Of a stretch of 64,000 nucleotides of DNA, positions 1 to 7,890 are shown one piece after another. Source of the stretch: Rhodothermales bacterium. Its GTDB lineage: Bacteria; Bacteroidota; Rhodothermia; Rhodothermales; Bin80. Both the position numbers and the translations under genes were made by a program. The DNA lies in the NCBI GenBank assembly GCA_958296045.1, contig CATQHT010000003.1, positions 2,602,814-2,666,813 on the forward strand, written 5' to 3'. The first letter of the stretch is position 1; each line of letters opens with the position of its first letter. The notes under the pieces were generated by a model. It searched no databases and was not told where the DNA came from. It saw only the letters and a program-made list of their open reading frames with translations.

Positions 1-407
1 TCCAATAGCGCCAGGGCGCGTAGGCTGTCCTCCTCTTGTGCGGACATCTCAAAAGCTTCGGCGCCTGAGCTGATGGCCAGCGCCGCGTTGCGGCTGGCCG
101 CCGCATCCACCGGTCCACGCTCTAATAGCAATTGCCCTCCAACAAGGCTGTCGGCTAGGCGCACCATGTCAAGCGCAGCCGCCGCGTCTAGGGCACTTTG
201 GGCACGCTGGTCGGTGGGCACCAGCGCGGAAGATGCCAGCGACGCAGCAACGCGCAGCACCTCGGGCGTGACGCCGGGCAACGGACATGGCTCTTGGGTA
301 CTCATAGGCGCGACCTCGGCGGTGTCCGCCAGCGGGCGAACACGCTGACACGCGGTCAGAGTAAGCAGCATTAACGCTAAGAGCAACCTGGAAATCATAA
401 AACGCAT
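1..407 (-). CDS. Putative lipoprotein, C-terminal end outside the window
   Basis: Reading the minus strand from an ATG at 407 gives an open frame of about 135 residues that leaves the left edge without a stop. It begins with a hydrophobic signal ending in the lipobox LTAC-Q (Cys near residue 20), so the product should be lipid-anchored after export. The rest is rich in Ala, Leu, Asp and Ser and looks helical (residues such as DQRAQSALDAAAALDMVRLA). I recognise no family. The start lies 3 bases after the stop of the TonB/TolA-like gene, so it is probably the last visible gene of the pilus-ExbBD operon. A role as a periplasmic or outer-membrane partner of that machine is inference. Confidence 0.7.
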   Translation of the reverse strand, partial: MRFMISRLLLALMLLTLTACQRVRPLADTAEVAPMSTQEPCPLPGVTPEVLRVAASLASSALVPTDQRAQSALDAAAALDMVRLADSLVGGQLLLERGPVDAAASRNAALAISSGAEAFEMSAQEEDSLRALALL

Positions 408-410
408 CTA

Positions 411-1337
411 TCACGGGAGTTTAAGGCGTTCAGCATCCCACCAGGACAGAAACACCTGGTAAAAATGCTGCGCTTCGGGGCTGGCTGCGGCCCGCTCTTC
501 GGACACGACGCCGGTGATCACGCCGCCACTGCGACGCACCGTACCAGCGCGAAAGCTGCGGCCTTCGCGCTGAAAGCTCCGGTCAATGAGGTAGTACGAC
601 AAGGAGCCGCGGACGAGTACGACATGCAGCTCTCGCAGCGCCAGACGTGCCATGAGGTACATCTCATAGGCCACGCCGTCTTGGGTAAGGGTGGCCACTG
701 CCGTCAGGTCGCCTTCTAGGACCTCCACATGGCGGTGGATGCCCGGTGGCAGCGGCGCCGGCCTAAGCTGCATCCAGCGCGTGAGGTCGCCTGTGCTATA
801 CGGCTCGCTGGCGACGGGCGGCGGCGGTGGCTCGGGCGCAGGGGCAGGGTCGCGCACCAGACGCGGTGGCGTTGCCGACACTACAACAAGGGGCCGGCTC
901 TTAGCAGGTGCCTTTGGTGCGGCACCCGCCGCGACTGCCGGTCGGGACGCGCCCAGCACCCGCGTCCTAGGCAATAGCGACCTTCGTCGGGCCGAGGCGG
1001 AGCCCTGCACCAGTGGGGAAGGCGATGCGCCTGCACGAGTGTCTGCGGCGCGGGGCGTCTGCACAGCTTTCGCTGAGGGGCGACGGACGAGCGGCAATGC
1101 CGTGCGCGAAGGTGGTGGCGGGGGCACTGCATGCGCTGCGCGCAGTGCCGCGGCACGAGCGGGCGCCTGGGGGAGCACCGGAGCGGCAGTACCGCTGCGG
1201 CCCGCAAAATGGAGCTCAACCTGTTCGAGAGTGGCCGAAGGCCGCGTATGGAACGACCGGGCCCATCCCAATAGTAGCAGCAACGCGGCTGCCGTCAGCG
1301 CTGCCGCCCCAAGCCGCTCTTTCGTCTTGCGCGTCAT
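411..1337 (-). CDS. Proline-rich TonB/TolA-shaped membrane-anchored protein
   Basis: About 308 residues from ATG 1337; that ATG overlaps the TGA of the upstream exbD-like gene (ATGA), which fixes the start better than the longer open frame. A basic N-terminus (MTRKTKERLG) is followed by one membrane segment at about residues 10-24. A long Pro/Ala/Arg-rich linker follows to about residue 190, then a folded C-terminal domain of about 120 residues ending in WWDAERLKLP. This layout is that of TonB or TolA, which span the periplasm and pass ExbB/ExbD energy to outer-membrane partners. The C-terminal domain lacks a TonB signature I can recognise, so the assignment rests on layout and on the exbB-exbD-exbD genes just upstream. 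Confidence 0.6.
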   Translation of the reverse strand: MTRKTKERLGAAALTAAALLLLLGWARSFHTRPSATLEQVELHFAGRSGTAAPVLPQAPARAAALRAAHAVPPPPPSRTALPLVRRPSAKAVQTPRAADTRAGASPSPLVQGSASARRRSLLPRTRVLGASRPAVAAGAAPKAPAKSRPLVVVSATPPRLVRDPAPAPEPPPPPVASEPYSTGDLTRWMQLRPAPLPPGIHRHVEVLEGDLTAVATLTQDGVAYEMYLMARLALRELHVVLVRGSLSYYLIDRSFQREGRSFRAGTVRRSGGVITGVVSEERAAASPEAQHFYQVFLSWWDAERLKLP

Positions 1338-1711
1338 AGCAAAGGAGCAATGTTGCAGGCCACACGCTCTTGCTCGCACAGGTCCATGACCCGTACCAGG
1401 CGCTGTACCGTGGCGGTGCCAAGAGGTACCAGCACCATGGGCGTGGGCAGGTTGCGGAGTGTGCGCAGACACGCCGCCAGCGCTGGCAGCGAGCGGACCT
1501 GGCAAATGTCGGTGCCATCCGGCTCGCGCCGGACAGAGGCAGCCAGAGGACTTACACGAATCTGAAATGACACGGCTGCAGAGGCGCTGCCGGTGCCATA
1601 CGGCAGTGGCACCTGAACTCTGGGCGTAAGGTCGACGGTCGCCAGAAAGGCCATCAGCAGCAGCAGGCCAAGATCAATGAAGCGAACCATGATGGAGTGT
1701 CGCGTATGCAT
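1334..1711 (-). CDS. ExbD/TolR-like protein (second of two)
   Basis: A 125-residue protein with a short N-terminus and a single membrane segment at about residues 8-27 (FIDLGLLLLMAFLATVDL). It carries the membrane Asp expected of ExbD/TolR (D12 or D26), followed by a periplasmic domain. ExbD with ExbB forms a proton-driven inner-membrane motor that energises TonB- or TolA-like proteins. The start at 1711 lies 4 bases after the stop of the preceding exbD-like gene; the 3' end overlaps the next gene by ATGA, so the genes are likely translationally coupled. Two different ExbD-like subunits beside one ExbB recall ExbB-ExbD-ExbD sets in Bacteroidota. The family call is from layout and the membrane segment. 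Confidence 0.65.
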   Translation of the reverse strand: MHTRHSIMVRFIDLGLLLLMAFLATVDLTPRVQVPLPYGTGSASAAVSFQIRVSPLAASVRREPDGTDICQVRSLPALAACLRTLRNLPTPMVLVPLGTATVQRLVRVMDLCEQERVACNIAPLL

Positions 1712-1715
1712 AGCG

Positions 1716-2093
1716 TCAACGTTGCTGATGAATATGCTGGACCAGGAAAGCGGCGCGTATGCCTTCGGCGTCCAGAGCTTTGTGCAGGGCTAACAGGATT
1801 TGTGCATGCACATGGCCGTCGGCAATGACCTCAACGCCTTGTCCCTCGCCGCTGACCCTTGTGGCCAGCTCAGCAGGAGAGAGCATCAGAGGCGCGCCAT
1901 CGGGCCCGTGCGCTATGAGTGTGCCGTCGGCGGTGAGTGCCACCTGCAGAGGCTGCACCATAGCTCCTCGATCTGGAACCTCCTCGCTGAGCGGGGGCTG
2001 CACGCCATAAGGGTCCAAACTGGCTACGGCCATCAGGCTGAGCAGCAACAACAGCGTGATATCGACCAGGCGCACGATAAAGGCGGGACGCAT
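1716..2093 (-). CDS. ExbD/TolR-like protein (first of two)
   Basis: From ATG 2093 (2 bases after the exbB stop) this encodes about 125 residues: MRPAFIVRLVDITLLLLLSL, then a periplasmic domain. The membrane segment spans about residues 6-24 and contains the Asp (D11) that in ExbD/TolR/MotB-type stators takes part in proton flow. The periplasmic part has the ExbD-like pattern in which a stretch of 'LTADGTLIAHG' type is followed by residues reading VEVIADGHVHAQILLALHKALDAEGI. That ending resembles the ExbD motif of 'v.i.aD..v.y..vv.vmd..k.aGi'. It should act with the ExbB-like protein immediately upstream. A longer open frame starts at 2126 but would overlap exbB by 30 bases. Confidence 0.75.
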   Translation of the reverse strand: MRPAFIVRLVDITLLLLLSLMAVASLDPYGVQPPLSEEVPDRGAMVQPLQVALTADGTLIAHGPDGAPLMLSPAELATRVSGEGQGVEVIADGHVHAQILLALHKALDAEGIRAAFLVQHIHQQR

Positions 2094-2095
2094 CG

Positions 2096-2791
2096 TCAGG
2101 ACTCCTTGGTGGATGGCCCGTCGCACAGCGCCAAGAGCCTATAGCGTACGCGCGTCGCCCAAGCCTCCGCCCGCTCATGGTAGCGGCTGGCCCAGCTGTG
2201 AACCAAGGACTCAAGCAGCTCCAAAATGATCGACACCACGATGCCGAGCAGCGTGGAAACCACCGCTATGGCAATACCAGCGAATATGGTCTGGGCATCC
2301 CGCGTCTGCGCAGAAAAAAGCGCATAGATGCCAGCCAAAGTGCCAAGCAGCCCGAGACCACCTGCGGTGCTTGACAGAAAGCCCACCAAGCGTTGCGTCC
2401 TACCATATGCGGCACGCGTTGCCTGAAGCACTAGGCCGGCTTCGTGCCCGAGAGCGGAGGCAAGAGGCGCGTTGTACCACACCTGCATCATGCCCCGCAG
2501 CAGGCGGCGATAGAGGCAAGGTTCATTGTTCTCCAAAGCGGCCTCAAAGTCCTGGGCGTCCAGCGTATCTACCGGCAGTCCCGCCATCGTGCGCGCAAAG
2601 CGAAGGTCCAGCACCAAGCGCATTGAGGCCAGCGCCAAAGCCAGAAGCCCCGCGGCTAGGACCGCCAGGATGGGCCACTGGAACCCGCCCGCCTGCGTGA
2701 GCAGGCCCAGGAGCGTGTCGCCTTGGGCCACGGGCACCTGCGTAGTGTCCGCAGCTACCTGCAAAAGAGTCATTGTCATGGGAAGAGCCAT
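2096..2791 (-). CDS. ExbB/TolQ/MotA-type proton channel protein
   Basis: About 231 residues from ATG 2791, 13 bases after the stop of the DUF4402 gene. It has a hydrophobic segment at about residues 30-55 (FQWPILAVLAAGLLALALA), a cytoplasmic loop, then two more segments. These carry the family's conserved region: GFLSSTAGGLGLLGTLAGIY, followed by IFAGIAIAVVSTLLGIVVSI. ExbB/TolQ proteins form the pentameric channel around an ExbD dimer. It heads an exbB-exbD-exbD-TonB-like set and is transcribed with the pilus genes upstream. That context is unusual: ExbBD normally serves nutrient uptake or Tol-Pal, so a link to pilus assembly or to an outer-membrane partner is inferred from context only. Confidence 0.8.
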   Translation of the reverse strand: MALPMTMTLLQVAADTTQVPVAQGDTLLGLLTQAGGFQWPILAVLAAGLLALALASMRLVLDLRFARTMAGLPVDTLDAQDFEAALENNEPCLYRRLLRGMMQVWYNAPLASALGHEAGLVLQATRAAYGRTQRLVGFLSSTAGGLGLLGTLAGIYALFSAQTRDAQTIFAGIAIAVVSTLLGIVVSIILELLESLVHSWASRYHERAEAWATRVRYRLLALCDGPSTKES

Positions 2792-2804
2792 ATTTGGGTT
2801 AAGG

Positions 2805-3698
2805 TCAGTAGCAGTGGGCTTGCATCTGGATCGTCCCGCGGTAGCGGCCAGCCGGAGCGTAGGCGGGCACATCGATGCGACCCCCCAGCCGCAGCTCCAA
2901 TGCACCCTGTGGCGGGGTCTTCAGGACAAGGCTGCCGCTGCCGGTCAGGGCCGCATGCAGCGGTCCACCCGCCACAGGTCGCCAAGCGAGCGCGCTGGCG
3001 AAGGCGACGTGGCCTGTGCGACCCGTAAGAGATGGCGGCGCTGTGACCGTGATCACCACATGCTCAGTGCTGGTGGTGATGTGCGCGTAGGCGAGGCTGA
3101 AAGAGGACGCGTCGGCGAGCCTTCGGCCCAGACTGCCGTGGCGTGTTCCCAGTACAGGGTCCAGCACGATGGTGCCTGCGGCGTGAGCCGTGGCTCGACC
3201 GAACCGGAGAGAGCCGTGACGGGTGAGCATGCACGACGGCGTGCGCTGCTCAACGCGAAGCGTGACAGGGACGCGCTGGCGTTCCTGCCAGCCTGCGCCC
3301 TCTACCAGAATCGTGATCAGCCCCCGGTATAGGCCAGCCGGTGTACCGGCAGCGACCACGACTTCGGCGCCAACGCCCCAGCGAATAGGGGTGCTGGAGG
3401 TGCCCGCGCGGCATGCGGCACCGGTGCCATTCGGCAGGCAGGCCACACGTACCTGGGCACGCAGGGAATAGCTAGGACCGCGCAGCGTGGCGGGCGTGGC
3501 ATGCGCTACATAGAACGCACCTGAGGCATTCAGACGCGTGAGTGCCACCTCGCCACAGCGCTGCGTCTCGCAGCGGACGGTGGTGCCAGGAATCGCCGTG
3601 CCGAGATCCAGCGGGCGCTGCATCACCAGGAACTGCGCGGAAGACGCTACAGGCCATGCACCGAGCACGACCAAGAGTAAAGTGTGCAGCATACTCAT
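2805..3698 (-). CDS. DUF4402-type exported protein, candidate pilus tip or adhesin subunit
   Basis: A 297-residue protein with a signal peptide (about residues 1-21, ending ASSAQ). It seems to hold two similar beta-rich halves. The first ends with residues of the type GTPAGLYRGLITILVEGAG. The second starts with CMLTRHGSLRFGRATAHAAG and ends with VPAYAPAGRYRGTIQMQAHC. The pattern 'LxFG ... G(T/R)xxLxP ... VPAxxPAGxYxGTI' is that of DUF4402, a family I know from pilin-like proteins. Its larger size and its place after the usher suggest a tip or adhesin role. The ATG overlaps the usher stop (ATGA). Five cysteines in the N-terminal half and one near the C-terminus could form disulphides. Confidence 0.7.
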   Translation of the reverse strand: MSMLHTLLLVVLGAWPVASSAQFLVMQRPLDLGTAIPGTTVRCETQRCGEVALTRLNASGAFYVAHATPATLRGPSYSLRAQVRVACLPNGTGAACRAGTSSTPIRWGVGAEVVVAAGTPAGLYRGLITILVEGAGWQERQRVPVTLRVEQRTPSCMLTRHGSLRFGRATAHAAGTIVLDPVLGTRHGSLGRRLADASSFSLAYAHITTSTEHVVITVTAPPSLTGRTGHVAFASALAWRPVAGGPLHAALTGSGSLVLKTPPQGALELRLGGRIDVPAYAPAGRYRGTIQMQAHCY

Positions 3699-6037
3699 CG
3701 CGACTCCCGTGTCTCGTCGCCCGCCGTCAGTTGCACATCGACGATGCGCTGCCCGACAGGTACCGTCAGGGGCTGGCGCAAAAGCACCTCCTCGTCAGTA
3801 GCGTCAGCCAGCTGCAGGACATACGTGCCGGGCTGAAGCCTGAACGCAAAGCCACCGTCGCTGTAGACGGGTCTTTCCATAATGATGCCGCCGCCTTGAA
3901 GTGCTTGGGCGATAAGCCGCGCATGCGGGCGATCAGCGGACAGCACGCGTCCTCGAATTAGCGGCGTGCGCTGTAGTGGGATGTCGATAACTTTGGCGCG
4001 CCCCGGATCAGCGACAAAGCTGAAGGTGTGCCCCGTCGCTGGACGCAGCCAAGGGTCGCCTACGGACTGCTCAATGATGCGCACCTGATAAGCGGCATAG
4101 GGCTCCAGGTGCATTGCGCGAAGCACTCCGCTGGCCATACGCCTTAGGGGCGCATGAAAGACCTGCACTTCCACCGCAGGCAAGAGCGGCTCCGCAGGGT
4201 CCCGGTGCCCGTCACCGTCGTGGTCCTCGAAGACACGCAAAAGCGCAGAGGTCTCGCCTTCGAATGCGCGAGAAAAGCGCACGCCGTTACCGACACCGAT
4301 GCTGCCGTAGGCGCTGTGCGTGTGTGTGCCGCCGGAGCTAAGGCGCGAAGCAAGGCCGAACACCTCTGTCTGCAGCTGCAGCGTCACGGTGGCGCGCATA
4401 CGGCCCGACGGCAGATGCCAGTGCCCAGACATGCCAAACGTTAGGGCGCGCGTAGTGAGCAGTGCTTCAATGCCTGCATTCAGAGGCTCGCGGCGGCCAT
4501 CCGCCACCAGCCGGACCTCGACCATGCGGCGCTGTAGCGTGACGGCCATGCCTCCCTCTGCCACCCAGCGCGCATGGCGGAATCCCTGGCGGCGAGTCAT
4601 GTGTACCTCCAGCCGGGCGAATCGGCCACCCGGGCCATGGTATGTAAGGACGGGTGCCACATGGCTGCCCGATGCGCGCGAGGCCTGTGCCATGAGCTGT
4701 ACGCCCAGGCGCCGCTGATGCAGCGTCGCTGCTACATGCCAGCGATCACGGTTCCGTGTGGCCTCCACCCTGAGCGGCCGGTGCCATAGGTGCACGCTGG
4801 TCTGGGTCAGGTGTCCAGGCCACGCCAGATCCGCAGCGATCACCGCCCACGGGAAGGGGCTGGCCGTGATGCCTGCAGCCGGACCGCGTCGATGCCGCGC
4901 GGAAGCGCGAACCGTGAGTCGAGGTAGAAGGCCATAGCGTACATGAACAGCACCGCCGCTGCCTAAGACCGCATCATATTCCAGACGATGGTCAGGGGCC
5001 AGCGACGCGGTTGCAAGCGCGTAGTGGCGTTCTTGGCGGACTGCAGCGCCCCCCAACGGCTGAATCCTGACTACGGCTTCGGTGGATCCATAGTAGGTGG
5101 GGACGCGCAGCGCGTAGCGACCACGGCTGTCAGCGCGTGCCCGATCCGTGACGCGGCCGCCTACGAGCGCTTCGACCAGGGCATGCGGCGTTGCATGCCC
5201 GCGAAGCACAGCCATACGTTGCACATGCAGCGCCGCCAATGGCATGTTCGACAGGCGCACCGCATCGACTGGTGCAGCGTCGCTCAGCACAAGGCGTCCG
5301 GCTTCCAAGCGTGTTAGCCAACGACTGCGGGGCCGATCAAACAGGTAGCTCGCAACTGGAGTACCTCCGAGTGATGCGCCGAGTGCGCCACCCAGAATGC
5401 TGGCCGTCAAATGCAATGTGCCTTGCATCATGATCGGCTCGATGCGTCGCCACTGGCCTGTGACCTGCCATGACGCTATGGCGCCTCCTAACAAGGGGCG
5501 CTCGCGCCCGAAACGGAGTGGCCCAGACACCTCGCTGTCCAGCGTGAGGCGCGGCCCAAGGGCCGCGGCATCGAACTGGGTGGCAGCAGAGGAGAGCTGC
5601 AGCGTGAGGCGGCGCTCGTCAAAGTGTATGTCCGAGCCGAACAGTACCTCGAGCACCTGTACGGTGAGCAGAAAACGCCCGTCCGCATGGTGCGCCTGAC
5701 CCGAAAGTGACACACGCGAACCATCATGACGGATGGCTGCCTTGCGGGCAAAGTCAAGCTCCATGCGACCCGTAACGTCGGTGGCCACCAGCTGCAGCCC
5801 CTGGCGCTCGACCACAAACCCCAGACGCTCCATGAGCGTGGCGCTCTCGACGAAGAAGCGCGATCCGTCATGGTAAGCCCGCACCACTGCACTAAAGCCT
5901 GGAGCCTGCACCATAAGCGGTACATCCATAAAGACGGGACCGCCTTCCTGCGCATAGCTGGAGCTGGGAGCCAAAGGACAGGCCACCAGAATGGCGGCGG
6001 TCCAGAGCGCAGCCCGTGATGGGAACCGTGCGGTCAC
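3695..6037 (-). CDS. Outer-membrane usher-like protein of a chaperone-usher pilus
   Basis: A 780-residue protein with a signal peptide (residues 1-29, ending SYA-QEGG). An N-terminal periplasmic part is followed by a long stretch of alternating residues typical of a beta-barrel, about residues 170-600. A plug-like carboxypeptidase-regulatory segment lies near 290-350 (GRVTDRARADSRGRYALRVP), where FimD/CsuD-type ushers have their plug. After the barrel comes an acidic calcium-binding-like loop (DHDGDGHRDPAE, residues 605-616) and a second regulatory-like domain. Ushers catalyse subunit ordering and secretion at the outer membrane. The gene overlaps the chaperone gene upstream and the DUF4402 gene downstream by 4 bases each. 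Similarity to classical ushers is remote; the call rests on architecture and neighbours. Confidence 0.7.
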   Translation of the reverse strand: MTARFPSRAALWTAAILVACPLAPSSSYAQEGGPVFMDVPLMVQAPGFSAVVRAYHDGSRFFVESATLMERLGFVVERQGLQLVATDVTGRMELDFARKAAIRHDGSRVSLSGQAHHADGRFLLTVQVLEVLFGSDIHFDERRLTLQLSSAATQFDAAALGPRLTLDSEVSGPLRFGRERPLLGGAIASWQVTGQWRRIEPIMMQGTLHLTASILGGALGASLGGTPVASYLFDRPRSRWLTRLEAGRLVLSDAAPVDAVRLSNMPLAALHVQRMAVLRGHATPHALVEALVGGRVTDRARADSRGRYALRVPTYYGSTEAVVRIQPLGGAAVRQERHYALATASLAPDHRLEYDAVLGSGGAVHVRYGLLPRLTVRASARHRRGPAAGITASPFPWAVIAADLAWPGHLTQTSVHLWHRPLRVEATRNRDRWHVAATLHQRRLGVQLMAQASRASGSHVAPVLTYHGPGGRFARLEVHMTRRQGFRHARWVAEGGMAVTLQRRMVEVRLVADGRREPLNAGIEALLTTRALTFGMSGHWHLPSGRMRATVTLQLQTEVFGLASRLSSGGTHTHSAYGSIGVGNGVRFSRAFEGETSALLRVFEDHDGDGHRDPAEPLLPAVEVQVFHAPLRRMASGVLRAMHLEPYAAYQVRIIEQSVGDPWLRPATGHTFSFVADPGRAKVIDIPLQRTPLIRGRVLSADRPHARLIAQALQGGGIIMERPVYSDGGFAFRLQPGTYVLQLADATDEEVLLRQPLTVPVGQRIVDVQLTAGDETRESR

Positions 6038-6822
6038 CAGTGGTGCAACTCCAACGGTGCGGGGACCTGCAGGTCGCGGCGTACCGCCTCAGAAAGGCCC
6101 GGGTAGTCGTTGTCGAACACCAGCCGCCACGGGCCGCGCAACAAAGGAGCGCTCAGCTCGATATCCACGCGGCGACGTGTATAGAGCGCCGTCACCGCAC
6201 GACCTAACACCTGGCCCTCTTGCTCCACACGGACGCCTCCAGCAAACGGAAACCGTCCCTCGCTGATGAGCAGGAGCGCCAACGTGCTGCCGCTGGTCTC
6301 CAGAAGACGCGCCCCAAGGCGGGAAGCGCCCGGGCCACTGACGACAACGAGTGGTGCCACCAGGCTGTACTCGATGCTGATGGCGGTGGCGATGGCCGGA
6401 ATCGCATCCTTCGACAGCATAGCACGCTCCCGCATGCGGTAGTGTATGAGCGCGATGTGGCCGCCAGCCGGTAGCGCTTCGGCACCCTCGACCAGGTAAC
6501 GCACCACGCGCTCCTCGGCTGGCGCCAGGATGAGACGCTCTGGGAAGAATGTCAACCGGTCCGTCAGGTCGCCCAGAAGCCCCGCATGTCCTGTCACTAT
6601 GGCCGTGCCACGGCCAGCGCTGTCGCTTTCTATGACGCCGTACTCAGCCGTCACGATGATTTCCAGCGGTTGCGTGCCCTCATTGCGGAGGCGGAAGGAT
6701 CCGTACGGTGCCTGGGCGGTGAGGTATGTGTACGCAGGCGTCACGCTGAGCGAAGCCTGGGCGGCGGCCCCTCCCAAAGGCAGTGCCAGCACTGCCACCA
6801 GGTATGGCAAGAGACGCCTCAC
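6034..6822 (-). CDS. PapD-like periplasmic pilus chaperone
   Basis: About 262 residues from GTG 6822, whose GTGA overlaps the stop of the upstream pilin gene; the open frame extends further but those residues look non-coding. A signal peptide (VRRLLPYLVAVLALPLGGAAAQA) is followed by two immunoglobulin-like halves. Early strands read SLSVTPAYTYLTAQAPYGSF and the G1-like strand region reads PERLILAPAEERVVRYLV, matching the 'P....L.pg..q.vri' pattern of PapD chaperones. It should donate a strand to the DUF4402 subunits in the periplasm and hand them to the usher encoded next. The family call is fairly secure because of the pilin-chaperone-usher order. Confidence 0.75.
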   Translation of the reverse strand: MRRLLPYLVAVLALPLGGAAAQASLSVTPAYTYLTAQAPYGSFRLRNEGTQPLEIIVTAEYGVIESDSAGRGTAIVTGHAGLLGDLTDRLTFFPERLILAPAEERVVRYLVEGAEALPAGGHIALIHYRMRERAMLSKDAIPAIATAISIEYSLVAPLVVVSGPGASRLGARLLETSGSTLALLLISEGRFPFAGGVRVEQEGQVLGRAVTALYTRRRVDIELSAPLLRGPWRLVFDNDYPGLSEAVRRDLQVPAPLELHHW

Positions 6823-7331
6823 AGTCCCGCGATTCGGACGTGAAGCAGGCCTTCGTAATGTCCGGGCTGCGCACCATCGAGGGCAATAGCACCGCCGAAG
6901 CGCCATGCGCTGCAACCGCTCTTGCCTACGTGCCCAGCCGCCCCAAGGGGGTGTTCGACGACCACAAAGGCATCGGCAGAGCAGTCGGGACTCGCTGCCA
7001 TCTGCAGCCCGAAGCTGATGCGCCCCCGGTACCCTTTAAGAAAGGAGACCGGCGTGACCGCCAAGGCGTACGGAGCGCCGGCCGCACCGCGCACCTGCAC
7101 CTGACCCGCCTGGTGTCGCCCAGCGGCCTTGATGGAGATTTCGCCTGTGGCCGGGTCCAGCACTACACGGCCCGCATTGGCATGCTGCTGGCCGAACTCG
7201 ACGCGTGCTGAGGTGACGGTAACCCTGAGGGCAGGGGGCAACACTTCCAGGAATACACCCAGATGGCTCGCAGGCTGGGCAGGTGCAGCCTGCGGTACCG
7301 CGCAGCACAGCACCAGAAACAAGAGGCGCAT
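6819..7331 (-). CDS. DUF4402-type minor pilin-like protein
   Basis: About 170 residues from ATG 7331 (TGATG overlap with the preceding gene). Signal peptide of about 18 residues (MRLLFLVLCCAVPQAAPAQ). The mature part shows the DUF4402 pattern: VTSARVEFGQQHANAGRVVL then DPATGEISIKA, and near the end WRFGGAIALDGAQPGHYEG plus LLHVRIAG. Two cysteines (SPDCSAD and GKSGCSAW) may pair. It lies between the putative major pilin and the chaperone, so it is probably a minor or adaptor subunit. The longer open frame upstream overlaps the previous gene and is not used. Confidence 0.7.
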   Translation of the reverse strand: MRLLFLVLCCAVPQAAPAQPASHLGVFLEVLPPALRVTVTSARVEFGQQHANAGRVVLDPATGEISIKAAGRHQAGQVQVRGAAGAPYALAVTPVSFLKGYRGRISFGLQMAASPDCSADAFVVVEHPLGAAGHVGKSGCSAWRFGGAIALDGAQPGHYEGLLHVRIAGL

Positions 7332-7879
7332 CAGTTGCACGTTGCAGAGGTGGAGATGGACTCGGTATAGCTGCCGTTGTTGTCGGCCCACTCGATGTCA
7401 CTGACCGTCCCGCCGAAGCGGAAGTAGTGCGAAAACGAGGAACCGAGCCCGCCCGCCGTGCCGGTATACGACGTGGAGGTCAGGGCGGTATAGTTGCTAG
7501 AGGCACTGGTGGAGTGTGCCCACGTGCCAGCAAAGGTGAGCGAGGCGCTGTTGTTGGTCAGCGACGCCGGAAAGGTGCGCGACACGGTATAGTTGGCGAC
7601 ATGCTGTCCGAGGAGGCGCACCTGCCCAACGGTGCTGGTGCCTGTGGCAACCGCACCCGAAGAGCTGCGTGCACCGGTCGTCGCGCTGATGGTGACGGAT
7701 CCAGACCCGGTGGCGGGCTTCTCTACGGAGCCGAAGTTGAGGTCATTGTTGACCGCGAAGGTACATGCCGGTCCGGGCGATAGGAGCGTCACCTCTACGT
7801 CCACGGTGGCGGACTGAGCGTGTGACAGTGCCACCAGAGGCAGGCTGATAAGGAGCAGAATGACAGTTTTCGTTGGCAT
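7331..7879 (-). CDS. DUF4402-type major pilin candidate
   Basis: A 182-residue protein with a clean signal peptide (residues 1-21, MPTKTVILLLISLPLVALSH, then AQ). The mature part is rich in Ser, Thr, Gly and Ala, as expected of a polymerising surface subunit. It contains CTFAVNNDLNFGSVEKPATG, the DUF4402-like start, and ends SESISTSATCN-like with a terminal Cys that could pair with the early one. It is the first gene of the pilus cluster, 11 bases after the upstream exported protein. I call it the major subunit because of its place, composition and size; this is inference. Confidence 0.7.
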   Translation of the reverse strand: MPTKTVILLLISLPLVALSHAQSATVDVEVTLLSPGPACTFAVNNDLNFGSVEKPATGSGSVTISATTGARSSSGAVATGTSTVGQVRLLGQHVANYTVSRTFPASLTNNSASLTFAGTWAHSTSASSNYTALTSTSYTGTAGGLGSSFSHYFRFGGTVSDIEWADNNGSYTESISTSATCN

Positions 7880-7890
7880 AGAAGCAAGAG

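Noticed and set aside
169..414. Minus-strand frame of 81 residues at the left edge
   Set aside because: It is out of frame with the lipoprotein gene that starts at 407 and has a clear lipobox.
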